A stretch of 62,000 bases of DNA from Liolophura sinensis (GCF_032854445.1 NC_088298.1:6435504-6497503), one strand, 5' to 3'. Counted from the first letter of the stretch, positions 57,601 through 60,609 are shown. Made by a program: numbers and translations. The notes: generated by a model not told the origin, from the letters alone.

Positions 57601-57604
57601 TCAT
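21474..57604 (-). CDS. CASD1: CASD1-like sialate O-acetyltransferase (Cas1p family), 21 coding exons
   Basis: Joining 21 GT-AG exons gives 2406 nt (801 aa plus stop), close to the ~797 aa of vertebrate CASD1. Order: a cytosolic N-terminus; one membrane anchor (about residues 51-67); a luminal SGNH/PC-esterase domain with [21 protein letters not shown] (nucleophile Ser128), [13 protein letters not shown] and DGLH (Asp303, His306); a second membrane segment near 345-367 followed by a basic cluster; then a polytopic acyltransferase-3-like domain from about 405 to the end. The vertebrate family moves acetyl from acetyl-CoA to CMP-sialic acid in the Golgi lumen, and fungal Cas1p acetylates capsule glycan. 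The substrate in this animal is unknown. Every exon phase matches the next. The last two exons contain an extra base and a missing base that cancel (see exons 20 and 21). The identity call rests on recognised conserved motifs along the whole length, not on a database search. Confidence 0.95.
21785..22048 (-). mobile_element. another tRNA-headed SINE (SINE-D), single copy here
   Basis: On the minus strand it begins GTCTGTGGCCTAGTGGTTAA (tRNA-like box A), with GAATTCTAACCCAGG near the box B position. The body is partly like SINE-A (GGCAGACTTTCCACC reversed). Confidence 0.5.
22205..22650. repeat. SINE-A-derived minisatellite, ~58-70 bp units, 6-7 copies
   Basis: TTTCCTCCCTGGGCATG, GGGAAGGTTTGCCTG and GATCTGCC blocks repeat in alternating long and short units. 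All are recognisable as SINE-A body, and a SINE-A 3' end follows directly. Confidence 0.8.
22651..22704 (+). mobile_element. SINE-A 3' end bordering its own tandem expansion
   Basis: CCATTATATAAGTGAAATATT to the core end closes the array at 22205-22650, whose unit is itself SINE-A body sequence. Confidence 0.65.
23471..23564 (-). CDS. CASD1: CASD1 exon 20 (one extra base)
   Basis: 94 nt, codons 714-745. [18 protein letters not shown] matches ILIRNIPG...YSSFF. A run of seven A at 23498-23504 (seven T in sense) is one longer than the frame that would read on as AWFGKISLE, so the open frame reads CLVWENLVR instead. The donor is a weak GAG|GTTGGT. Could be a real indel or a homopolymer sequencing error. 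Confidence 0.88.
23565..23625. repeat. tandem copies of the exon 20 acceptor
   Basis: CAATCTGAAAAC occurs at 23561 (the real exon start) and again 25 bp upstream, and a degraded CAATCGGAAAAC lies a further ~26 bp away. On the gene's strand this gives two TTTTCAG|ATTGTCTCT acceptors and one that has lost its AG. Confidence 0.75.
23920..24535. repeat. minisatellite, 62-bp unit, about 10 copies
   Basis: Unit GTTCCCCATCAGTTCTTGTC, CTGCCCCATTTAGATGCTGG, GGCCAGCACAGTACACACAA, AG. Lies in CASD1 intron 19. Confidence 0.92.
24552..24768. mobile_element. MITE-M, ~217 bp, non-autonomous DNA element
   Basis: Terminal inverted repeats: TAATTCTTCAACCTTTTCAC at the left and GTGAAAAGTTTGAGGAATTA at the right. 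No ORF. The same family is at 25027, 28934, 37152 and 51370, in both orientations. Confidence 0.75.
24798..24875 (-). CDS. CASD1: CASD1 exon 19
   Basis: 78 nt, residues 688-713. [15 protein letters not shown] matches the conserved cysteine pair loop CKNKAECNELHP. Phase 0 at both ends; donor GTGCCA|GTGAGT. Confidence 0.94.
25027..25200. mobile_element. MITE-M, internally deleted
   Basis: TGTAATTCTTCAACCTTTCG at the left and GGGTTGAGGAATTACGGTA at the right; interior shorter than at 24552. Confidence 0.72.
25642..25782 (-). CDS. CASD1: CASD1 exon 18
   Basis: 141 nt, residues 641-687, with two hydrophobic helices around a polar loop ([14 protein letters not shown]). Acceptor TTATTGTTGCAG, donor CTGGGG|GTGAGT. 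The acceptor and first ~9 codons also occur in degraded form at 26281-26331. Confidence 0.9.
26281..26331 (-). pseudogene. decayed partial copy of CASD1 exon 18 in intron 17
   Basis: The acceptor ATGTTGTTGTTGCAG is nearly the same as the exon 18 acceptor (ATGTTATTGTTGCAG). The next nine codons share about 18 of 27 bases with exon 18 (SVVFRVMLG against SVIFGMVFG), then similarity is lost and a TGA follows after 16 codons. If spliced to exon 17 it would end the protein early, so it is either a relic or an alternative terminal exon. Confidence 0.5.
26410..26514 (-). CDS. CASD1: CASD1 exon 17
   Basis: 105 nt, residues 606-640. [14 protein letters not shown] and [13 protein letters not shown] match the family motif EWWFRWRLDRY. 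Acceptor TTCTTTTGCAG, donor CGATAT|GTAAGT, phase 0 at both ends. Confidence 0.95.
26556..26752 (-). mobile_element. SINE-B-like repeat
   Basis: TACATCGTACTTAACAATTT, AGCAGGGCGAG and CATGCCGAAGACACCAGACA. Its segment CCAGACATGACACTCCACCC is the likely seed type of the array at 50262. Confidence 0.65.
26970..28575. repeat. 49-bp minisatellite built from the exon 16 end and its 5' splice site, about 27 copies
   Basis: On the gene's strand each unit reads TTGTCACTCTTCTGTTTCTG, TCCGAG|GTGAGT and a short AT-rich spacer. The first unit is the true exon 16 end (28547). A full SINE-A interrupts the array at 27036-27301. Units differ by a few substitutions; most keep GAG|GTGAGT. Confidence 0.93.
27036..27301 (-). 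mobile_element. SINE-A, full-length, inserted in the exon-16-derived array
   Basis: Complete element from the TTTATTCATTTATTTG tail to the TTACGGAGGCC head. Array units lie on both sides, so the insertion is younger than the first array growth. Confidence 0.87.
28547..28626 (-). CDS. CASD1: CASD1 exon 16 (seed of the 49-bp array)
   Basis: 80 nt, residues 579-605, reading [16 protein letters not shown] then [11 protein letters not shown]. It aligns with the vertebrate membrane helix starting CFWHFGLLLKLGFLL. The last ~26 nt of the exon plus its GTGAGT donor are the first unit of the array that fills intron 16. Confidence 0.9.
28934..29130. mobile_element. MITE-M, opposite orientation
   Basis: Reverse complement of the 24552 copy, with GATTTTGGAGACAAAACTAC inside and AAAAGTTGAAGAATTAC at the right end. 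Confidence 0.72.
29315..29471 (-). CDS. CASD1: CASD1 exon 15
   Basis: 157 nt, residues 527-579. [20 protein letters not shown] then [13 protein letters not shown] match CASD1 closely. Phase rules out the first GT after CCACAA; the GTGAGT after GCAGAAA (29315) gives the phase that exon 16 needs. Confidence 0.94.
29843..29998 (-). mobile_element. SINE-A, degraded
   Basis: Clear tail and core (GATTGGTGTTTTACGCATTA), deleted body, and a degraded head ending TAGGCCACC where the CT-rich array begins. Confidence 0.55.
29999..31052. repeat. CT-rich minisatellite, ~16-22 bp units
   Basis: Variants of CCACCCTCTCTCTCCACCAA over 1 kb, almost free of G on the plus strand (polypurine on the CASD1 sense strand). 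It starts at the end of a degraded SINE-A. Confidence 0.9.
31159..31346 (-). mobile_element. SINE-A, head lost
   Basis: TTTATTTATTTATTTAC tail, shortened core, then body to GGACTTGAAGTCACAGCGACC. Confidence 0.75.
31466..32814. repeat. minisatellite, 37-bp and 46-bp units, about 34 copies
   Basis: Unit TTGTCCTTTCTGTCCACAAC then AGGAGAATCACTACCAT; the 46-bp form has an extra AGAATCACA-type 9-mer. Open in all three plus frames. The plus strand shows a splice-acceptor-like tract in each unit. Confidence 0.92.
33034..33265 (-). mobile_element. SINE-A, near full-length, old
   Basis: All segments recognisable but with many substitutions; head reads AACCACCTCGACCATGAGG. Confidence 0.75.
33530..33595 (-). 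CDS. putative in-frame cassette exon in CASD1 intron 14, resembling the end of exon 14
   Basis: On the minus strand CCCTCCCTTCTTTTTACAG is followed by 66 nt with no stop in phase 0 and then GAA|GTAAGTCTG, so both splice sites look strong. It encodes [20 protein letters not shown] plus LE. Exons 14 and 15 meet in phase 0, so it would add 22 codons between Gln526 and Val527. Aligned without gaps from the donor, its last 21 codons match the last 21 of exon 14 at 35 of 63 bases and 6 of 21 residues (Gly, His, Trp, Gly, Arg, Leu), by manual count. It may be a diverged exon duplicate, an alternative exon or a cryptic exon. Vertebrate CASD1 has no insertion here. Confidence 0.45.
33610..33665. repeat. 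dispersed repeat F fragment
   Basis: GGTTCGTACACTTCAAAGAC and AAGGTTTTTCCAGGTTTT resemble stretches at 34905-34990 and 47700-47830 (CAAGGAGTGTGTGAACCC, reversed). This is a short AT-rich interspersed repeat of unknown class. Its edge supplies the pyrimidine tract of the 33595 acceptor. Confidence 0.4.
34222..34470 (+). mobile_element. SINE-A, near full-length, antisense to CASD1
   Basis: Starts ACGTGGCTGAGGTGGTCAG (box A region), contains GAGTTCAAGTCCAGCTC, and ends in the core plus a degraded tail. Confidence 0.8.
34905..34990. repeat. dispersed repeat F fragment
   Basis: CCAGGATTTTCAAGGCCTGT and AATAAGGTTTTCAAGGCCCT, related to 33610 and 47700. Confidence 0.35.
35851..35960 (+). mobile_element. 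SINE-A, 5'-truncated
   Basis: CGGTTTCCCCCAGGGC to a degraded CAATTAAAAC tail. Confidence 0.7.
36976..37066. repeat. minisatellite, 22-bp unit, 4 copies
   Basis: AATAAGGCAACGTGGACACA plus AC, almost identical copies. Confidence 0.88.
37152..37320. mobile_element. MITE-M, degraded
   Basis: CTAATTCCTCAACCTTTTCA at the left; the right terminal repeat is not recognisable. Confidence 0.5.
37592..38402 (-). mobile_element. SINE-A with internal 62-bp expansion
   Basis: The left edge is a SINE-A tail and core (AATTTATTTCATCGGTGTTT) and the right edge is SINE-A body (CATGCACAGGTTGCTGCAGA). Between them one 62-bp body segment is repeated 12 times. Confidence 0.82.
37629..38370. repeat. SINE-A-derived minisatellite, 62-bp unit, 12 copies
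   Basis: Unit TTTCACTTCCACCCACCAGC, CAGCATTATGGTGGGAGGAA, ACTGGGCTGGAGAACAAGAC, TA. Copies are nearly identical, so the growth is recent or homogenised. Confidence 0.93.
38720..38914 (-). mobile_element. SINE-A, internally deleted
   Basis: Tail, core and head (GCCATGGAGGCCTC) present; part of the body is missing. Confidence 0.75.
39238..39445. repeat. minisatellite, 29-bp unit, 7 copies
   Basis: ACCACACACACTCACATCAT then CGTTCAGCT. Confidence 0.9.
39612..39667 (+). mobile_element. SINE-A, short 3' fragment
   Basis: AAAAGTGAAAAATTCTTGAA and a diverged core ending CAATCAAATAAG. Confidence 0.5.
40040..40184 (-). mobile_element. SINE-A, 5'-truncated
   Basis: Tail to CCTTCCCACGTACGAGC; head missing. 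Confidence 0.78.
40491..40610 (-). CDS. CASD1: CASD1 exon 14
   Basis: 120 nt, residues 487-526. [16 protein letters not shown] and [13 protein letters not shown] are hallmark motifs of the transmembrane domain. It ends RLCQ in phase 0. The next exon lies 11 kb downstream, beyond a possible duplicate of this exon's end at 33530-33595. Confidence 0.95.
40735..40968 (-). mobile_element. SINE-A, near full-length
   Basis: Tail TTTATTTATTTGATTGG to head CCAACAGAGGCCCTG; diverged core. Confidence 0.78.
41511..41634 (-). mobile_element. SINE-A, 5'-truncated
   Basis: Well-preserved tail, core and body up to CACGACCATCTGCAG, about 20 bp from exon 13's donor. Confidence 0.8.
41655..41744 (-). CDS. CASD1: CASD1 exon 13
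   Basis: 90 nt, residues 457-486. The conserved [19 protein letters not shown] followed by LTGAS is close to identical with the vertebrate block. Both boundaries are in phase 0. Confidence 0.95.
42100..42856. repeat. long tandem repeat, ~136-170 bp units, 5 copies
   Basis: Each unit has TGGACAAATGTGAGTCCCGA, CATCTGTGTAGCTATGTATC and CCACCAAAAATTAAAACT. The last unit ends in a CAGACAGACGGACAGA simple repeat, as in a transposon end. Confidence 0.8.
43090..43198 (-). CDS. CASD1: CASD1 exon 12
   Basis: 109 nt, residues 420-456. [13 protein letters not shown] followed by a hydrophobic helix matches CASD1 NLFMKENKFYTH. The acceptor TTTTCAG sits within 10 bp of a 21-bp tandem array, so branch point and pyrimidine tract must lie in the array or its edge. 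Confidence 0.93.
43207..43472. repeat. 21-bp minisatellite abutting the CASD1 exon 12 acceptor, 13 copies
   Basis: Unit CATCAAGTCAAATGTTTTAT plus C, with AAGTC/AAGAC variants. The array begins within 10 bp of the acceptor at 43198-43200. Confidence 0.93.
43617..43706 (+). mobile_element. SINE-A, 3' fragment
   Basis: CCAGTTTCCTCCAATCATAA to a diverged tail GAAATAAATATAC. Confidence 0.65.
43974..44104 (-). mobile_element. SINE-A, 5'-truncated with body deletion
   Basis: TTTATTTATTTATTTGATTGG tail to GGCAGACCTTTCCACAT. Confidence 0.78.
44384..44505 (+). mobile_element. SINE-A, 5'-truncated
   Basis: Body with a short local duplication (GGTTTCCT twice), then core and an AATAAACAAACAAAT tail. 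Confidence 0.65.
44539..44659 (-). CDS. CASD1: CASD1 exon 11
   Basis: 121 nt, residues 380-420. A Gln/Glu-rich linker ([10 protein letters not shown]) is followed by [17 protein letters not shown], which matches the family's KLGLIMAYFYMCDR, the start of the polytopic domain. Acceptor GTTATCCAG, donor GACAG|GTGAGT. Confidence 0.92.
45623..45892 (-). mobile_element. SINE-A, full-length
   Basis: Long TTTATTTATT tail, body, box B region and head CACCTCAGAAAGGGAGGTCC. Confidence 0.82.
46522..46790. repeat. minisatellite, ~57-bp unit, 4-5 copies
   Basis: AGTTTAACCTTTTGAGTTCT, GTATTTATTTCTTGCCCAGT and GAGAGGTAGTCAAATT; the third copy is internally deleted. Confidence 0.82.
47700..47835. repeat. 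dispersed repeat F fragment
   Basis: AAAAGCAGAATTTTCAAGGA to GTCTCAAGGAGTGTGTGAAC; the longest of the three fragments. Confidence 0.4.
48087..48157 (-). CDS. CASD1: CASD1 exon 10
   Basis: 71 nt, residues 356-380. It finishes the hydrophobic helix ([10 protein letters not shown]) and gives a positively charged flank, YRRKTRR, consistent with a cytosolic side. Phases 2 to 1; donor GGGCAG|GTAAGT. Confidence 0.85.
48208..48250 (-). mobile_element. SINE-A, tail fragment
   Basis: TTCACTGGTGTTTTATGCTG and CTCAAGAA only. Confidence 0.5.
48715..48839 (-). CDS. CASD1: CASD1 exon 9
   Basis: 125 nt, residues 315-356. MLMNVYCNN and DGTCC match the conserved cysteine-containing end of the luminal domain. 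The exon then enters the second membrane segment ([11 protein letters not shown]). Acceptor TTTCCCAG, donor GTCTT|GTAAGA. Confidence 0.93.
48955..49003 (-). mobile_element. SINE-A, tail fragment
   Basis: TTTATTTATTTGATTGGTG plus a shortened core. Confidence 0.6.
49868..49973 (-). CDS. CASD1: CASD1 exon 8 (catalytic Asp/His)
   Basis: 106 nt, residues 279-314. [14 protein letters not shown] holds the D-x-x-H pair (Asp303, His306) that completes the SGNH triad; the human equivalents are Asp270 and His273. Acceptor TGTTTCAG, donor GAACAT|GTCAGT. Confidence 0.91.
50132..50222 (-). CDS. CASD1: CASD1 exon 7
   Basis: 91 nt, residues 249-279. DPVYEENL and [11 protein letters not shown] are diagnostic of CASD1. 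Donor CGTTCT|GTAAGT, phase 2. A 36-38 bp minisatellite starts about 40 bp upstream of its acceptor. Confidence 0.94.
50262..50738. repeat. SINE-B-derived minisatellite, ~36-38 bp unit, about 13 copies
   Basis: Unit CACAGTATACTGACACCAGA then CATGACACCCCACCCAGT, the same string found once in the SINE-B-like repeats. Ends about 40 bp from the exon 7 acceptor. Confidence 0.85.
50857..51075 (-). mobile_element. SINE-A, near full-length, old
   Basis: Diverged tail and core; reversed box B (CCGGACTCGAACTCTCAG) and head (GCCAAGGAGGCC) are clear. Confidence 0.72.
51117..51188 (-). CDS. CASD1: CASD1 exon 6
   Basis: 72 nt, residues 225-249. [23 protein letters not shown] aligns with the conserved I-x-P-x-L-x-K-L...WVLQ segment that precedes DPVYE. 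Acceptor TTCTTTTCAG, donor CTTCAAG|GTATTA. Confidence 0.92.
51370..51926. mobile_element. MITE-M split by SINE-C
   Basis: Left part 51370-51621 shares the CACATGAAAGAGCA and AGGGCTTCAAAAGTATAA blocks. The right end, GTGAAGAGGTTGAAGAATTA plus CAG, follows the SINE-C insertion. Confidence 0.65.
51621..51899 (-). mobile_element. SINE-C inserted in a MITE
   Basis: Starts GTGAGTGAGTGAGTGC (reversed CACT tail) and ends at the tRNA-like head CCAAGTGAGCTATCAGGGC. Flanked by a 14-bp target duplication AAACATG(C/T)GAAGAG at 51608 and 51901. Confidence 0.85.
51967..52345 (-). mobile_element. SINE-A with internal 70-bp expansion
   Basis: Tail and core at the left, then four copies of a body segment at 52032-52310, then CAGACCTTCCCAAGTACAGC. 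The head is missing. Confidence 0.78.
52032..52310. repeat. SINE-A-derived tandem repeat, ~70-bp unit, 4 copies
   Basis: Each unit has AGCAGCATCATGGTGGGAGG, AAACCAGGCAGAGCCCAG and ACAATCTTGTACAA. The last string is not normal SINE-A order, so the unit joins two non-adjacent segments. Confidence 0.82.
52491..52542 (-). CDS. CASD1: CASD1 exon 5 (short exon beside assembly gap)
   Basis: A 52-nt exon, residues 208-225, starting with the Trp that completes the GSAT-W block. The acceptor is TTTTTTTCCCCAG and the donor TATG|GTGAGT. It lies 46 bp from the run of N at 52588, which is in the upstream intron. Confidence 0.85.
52588..52787. other. assembly gap (200 N)
   Basis: Exactly 200 undetermined bases in CASD1 intron 4, 46 bp from exon 5. 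The round number suggests a placeholder length. Confidence 0.99.
53265..53375 (-). CDS. CASD1: CASD1 exon 4
   Basis: Residues 171-207. [12 protein letters not shown] aligns with the family's FLWHP block, and FIVTGSAT with the conserved V-x-G-[AS]-AT turn that continues as W in exon 5. The GTGAGC donor falls exactly after AT, in phase 0, so the downstream reading FIFLHYK is intron. Confidence 0.92.
53525..53570 (-). mobile_element. SINE-A, tail fragment
   Basis: AATTTATTTATATGATTGC and a diverged core; weak match. Confidence 0.4.
54436..54575 (-). mobile_element. SINE-A, internally deleted
   Basis: Tail and core join almost directly to box B (GGACTTGAACTAACAG) and head (GGCCACAGAGGC). Confidence 0.75.
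54997..55195 (-). CDS. CASD1: CASD1 exon 3 (catalytic serine)
   Basis: Residues 104-170. [17 protein letters not shown] carries the SGNH block I GDSR motif; Ser128 corresponds to the nucleophile Ser94 of human CASD1. It ends FINVKV, matching the conserved strand before FLWHP in exon 4. 199 nt, phases 2 to 0; donor GTG|GTAATT. Confidence 0.94.
55243..55493 (-). mobile_element. SINE-A, full-length
   Basis: Tail to intact head GGCAAGGCCACGGAGGCCGC. It lies about 50 bp upstream of the exon 3 acceptor on the gene's strand. Confidence 0.82.
55795..55891 (-). CDS. CASD1: CASD1 exon 2
   Basis: Residues 72-104. It contains the family signatures [14 protein letters not shown] and [12 protein letters not shown], the N-terminal block of the PC-esterase/SGNH fold just after the membrane anchor. 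The acceptor is TTTTCCAG and the donor is CAAAAG|GTAAG (97 nt, phases 1 to 2). Confidence 0.93.
55892..57390. other. CASD1 intron 1
   Basis: 1.5 kb with no SINE-A copy, unlike the other long introns. No motif recognised. Confidence 0.5.
57391..57604 (-). CDS. CASD1: CASD1 exon 1 (start codon, N-terminal anchor)
   Basis: Encodes residues 1-71 plus one base. The ATG at 57602-57604 is fixed by an in-frame TGA three codons upstream (57611-57613); Met17 is an alternative start. The segment [13 protein letters not shown] followed by a hydrophobic stretch (about 51-67) corresponds to the single N-terminal membrane anchor of CASD1. Residues 1-35 form an extension not obvious in vertebrates. The donor reads AAATATG|GTAAGT, phase 1. 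Confidence 0.88.
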
Positions 57605-57904
57605 GATCTGTCACGAGTTACGCCCCCTTTGAATGAATAAATAAGTGAAAGTGGGGTGGAGAAGCGGGGATGAGGGCGCAAGCAACGGGTTCTACTTTCT
57701 TCAAGATTATAATTCATTGTTTATCAGTGGTGTGAACATACCCTACCCTCTTGTGTCTTTGTAAGGTAAAGTCGGGAAAGTCAGGCATTCTTGAACCATG
57801 GGCGAAATACAAAAATCGGTATATTCTTTTTACGAAAATGGAAACAGAGCAGTCGTTCTGTAATATACCACCATCTCCACACTCTTAACAATGATGAAAT
57901 GGTG

Positions 57905-58165
57905 GAGGACCTCCGTGGCTGAGGTGGTTAGCCTCCCAGCGCGGCCTTACAGACCAAGGAGGCGCCTACCAATGCGATCGCCGCGAGTTCAAGTCTAGCT
58001 CACGCTGGCTTCTTCTCCGGCTGTGAGGAGGTTTACTAGCAGCCTATGGAGGGTCGAGGGTCCCTCCGGGTTCTTCCCGGTTTCCTCCACCATATTTATA
58101 TGCCGTCGTACAAGTGAAATATTCTTGAGTACGGCGTAAAACACAAATCAAATAAATAAATAAAG
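57905..58165 (+). mobile_element. SINE-A, full-length
   Basis: Head ACCTCCGTGGCTGAGGTGG with box A-like sequence, box B GCGAGTTCAAGTC, intact core and AATAAATAAATAAA tail. It lies about 300 bp from the CASD1 start codon, on the opposite strand. Confidence 0.87.
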
Positions 58166-58455
58166 AAAAATGGAATTGCGCCCTGTGTGACCGCTAAGTG
58201 AATTCCAGTCTCTATTCGAGTATACTACTGCGTCTGAGTGCCTCATCTTTCCTTGACTATATAGTTTCTTGTGTATTTGTACATGATATCGACTGCAGTG
58301 TTTGAAATAAATATGACAATAAAATAATATCCCAACTGTTCCTGTAAATGTTTTAAATCATTAGTAGCAAATTACAAGCCCGCAAGCCCAACATAGAAAT
58401 TTAAACTTTTCTTGGGAAGTCTACGATATTTTTGTCTTCAAAAACTGATCCTCAG

Positions 58456-58510
58456 AGAATAAGTGACAATAAATTTGAGTCTGGCATTAAACAACAATCA
58501 AATAAAATAA
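58456..58510 (+). mobile_element. SINE-A, tail fragment
   Basis: Diverged GAGTCTGGCATTAAACAACA and ATCAAATAAAATAAG. Confidence 0.4.
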
Positions 58511-58888
58511 GAATTTATATGCCCTAAATTTATTTTAAATCACTTTGCTGTGCTGGGTGTACTTTTTTGCCAAAATATCACATTTGTGAGACAGTGCGTA
58601 CAGAGCAAAATATGCTGTCATGCAGTCAGGCTTCGCATCGATCTTCCCGCCGCATGTGGCGTACTTTTTTTTTCCGTATTAGCTGGAAATGTGCATCTTC
58701 GAGCCAGATTGGGAGAAAAACTTCTTCTCAAAGACGTCACATTTGTGAGATTTGATGCCAGAATGTATGTCGCATCTTCACTCTAAATGTGGTGTGGAGG
58801 ATAAACACACATCGAAGACACCTGATAAGGCTGATACACACAATGTATCAAAATGCTACAGGCGTTTCACGAAATATCTGTTTAATTG

Positions 58889-59141
58889 CTAAACATGCAC
58901 GATTAGTGTAAACACCTAATCGTCGTTTATTGGCTATGGAGCATTTGTATGAGCTTATCCGAACTAAACATAAACATGACACAAAGCTAAGCACTGATCT
59001 ACCTAAACATGTAGAATTGCTTCACGGAAAAGTAAGCAACATTTTTAACAACACACGTAACAGCTAAACGTGTCTACATGGCCATTTTATGACGCTGTTA
59101 TTTAGTGCAGTTGCTAACGAGCCATGTTTAGTCTAAACATG
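58889..59141. promoter_or_regulatory. cluster of TAAACA (forkhead-core-like) motifs with a 9-bp palindrome
   Basis: TAAACA occurs about seven times in ~250 bp counting both strands (around 58890, 58909, 58974, 58980, 59004, 59126, 59134). The cluster ends in CATGTTTAG-T-CTAAACATG at 59123-59141, a perfect inverted repeat. Forkhead proteins bind this core; a decayed repeat is the alternative. Confidence 0.3.
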
Positions 59142-59301
59142 TGCCGTACGTGGGAAGGTCTGGCAGCAACCTGCGTGTGGTCGTGGTTTCCCCCGGGCTC
59201 TGCTCGGTTTCCTAACACCATAGTGCTGACCGCCGTCGTATAAGTGAAATATTCTTGAGTACGGCGTAAAACACCAATCAAAAAAAAAAAAAAAAAAAAA
59301 A
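59142..59301 (+). mobile_element. SINE-A, 5'-truncated, poly-A tail
   Basis: Clean copy from GCCGTACGTGGGAAGG to an intact core ending in about 23 A instead of AATAAA repeats. The pure A run and low divergence suggest a young insertion. Confidence 0.82.
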
Positions 59302-59344
59302 TCTACACGCGTAGGCCCCTACAGGTTCTGTTTGCGCATACTCA

Positions 59345-59393
59345 CCATAGTCCACGGGATCGTATTGGAAAAACGAGGCTGCTCGTCTGCTCA
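59345..59393 (-). CDS. possible short first coding exon of an unknown transcript
   Basis: The minus strand reads TCAAAAATG in good Kozak context, then 16 codons (MSRRAASFFQYDPVDY) and TATG|GTGAGTATG, a strong donor in phase 1. I do not recognise the peptide. It is 1.7 kb upstream of CASD1 exon 1 and ends in the same phase, so it could splice to CASD1 exon 2, giving a form without the N-terminal anchor, or it could start a different gene. Confidence 0.35.
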
Positions 59394-60046
59394 TTTTTGA
59401 GAGAGAAGACGTCGATACGTATGCAGTATTGGTATGTACTGATTGTTTTTATCTTCTCTCATAAAATCGTTTGCGTTTGTGTCGAGCATCACTGTATACG
59501 TGGCTGCGAGGTTGCTGTGGTAAGTAGCGAAGTGCAAGAGGTGTATGTCTGGTAGGTTTGGCTATATCTGGTATTAATTAATATAAGCCCCAGGTTACAT
59601 GGGGATTTTCTTTTCTTGTGATTTTCCATTGTATTCAATTCCCTGCCATCTTTCACTGAAGAAAAAATATATATATCTCGGGCAATCTTTCGCACGTTCT
59701 ATGCCATACCACCACATGCAGCTTGAATTTTTCTCTGCTACTACACTCATCAGCAATCACGGTGACCTCTAGAGGACTGGGTTTCGAAAGTTTACAGTTC
59801 TGTACAAATGAGGCAAAATTCTGATACATTTTAATGATACATGATGCATTTTTTAATTCTTTGAGATGACCTGTTTTCCACAGACGACACACTGGACTAT
59901 CGTTCGAGGTAATGACCTAACGAATGATTTTCCAGCTTACACTTACTACCAAATTCCTTTTTATAGGCAGGACTTCACCCTTTCGCCTGTCCGAAATGTG
60001 ACCAACAGCTTTCCCTTAGAAACCTCAGACAATTTCGATATTTTGG
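59394..60046. other. no gene assigned
   Basis: Upstream of the possible first exon at 59393, so it could hold its promoter. A minus-strand ORF at 59653-59892 is unrecognised. Confidence 0.4.
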
Positions 60047-60345
60047 ATGCCTTTTGACTTTTTACTTAACTTTTCTTTGCAGATTCTCAGCTTTTCCGAT
60101 ATTTGCTGGCTTTTTGACCTTATTTTTCACTTTTCTTTACAAATATTCAGCTTGTCCGATAAATCATGGGCTTTCGACCTTTCGTTTAACTCTTCTTTAC
60201 AGATTTACAGCTTTTCCGACATTGATGGCCCTTTTGACCTTATCTTTAACATTTCTTTACAGATTTTCAGCTTGTCCCATATATCATGTGCTTTTGACCT
60301 TTCGTTTAACTTTTCTTTACAAATTCTCAACTTTTCCGATATGTG
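60047..60345. repeat. minisatellite, 60-bp unit, 5 copies
   Basis: TTTTGACCTTATCTTTAACA, TTTCTTTACAGATTTTCAGC, TTGTCCGATA. A multiple of three, so it reads as a 20-aa periodic ORF on the plus strand. Confidence 0.85.
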
Positions 60346-60609
60346 TTAGGTTTTTCATTCTGCTTTCTTTTCAAATGCTTGGTTCTTTCGACCTCTTTTT
60401 TTCTCCAGATTTGTGATTATTCAACGATTTCTGAAAACCAGACTTTGCAGATTTCACATGTAACATTGATCTCCTTAATCTTGCTCGGTGTTTTTAGAGC
60501 AAAAAAAACAAAAAAAAAGTTTTCTGACCTTGGCCTCCCACTGCAATCCATCACCGAATCAGCATGCGGTGGTAAATTTTTAAAAATATTCCCTGAGCCA
60601 ACATAAATA

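Noticed and set aside
59653-59892. 79-aa minus-strand ORF
   Set aside because: Looks somewhat protein-like, but I recognise nothing and see no exon boundaries.
2652-60345. CRISPR array
   Set aside because: The arrays are direct head-to-tail repeats without unique spacers, in a eukaryotic genome with no cas genes.
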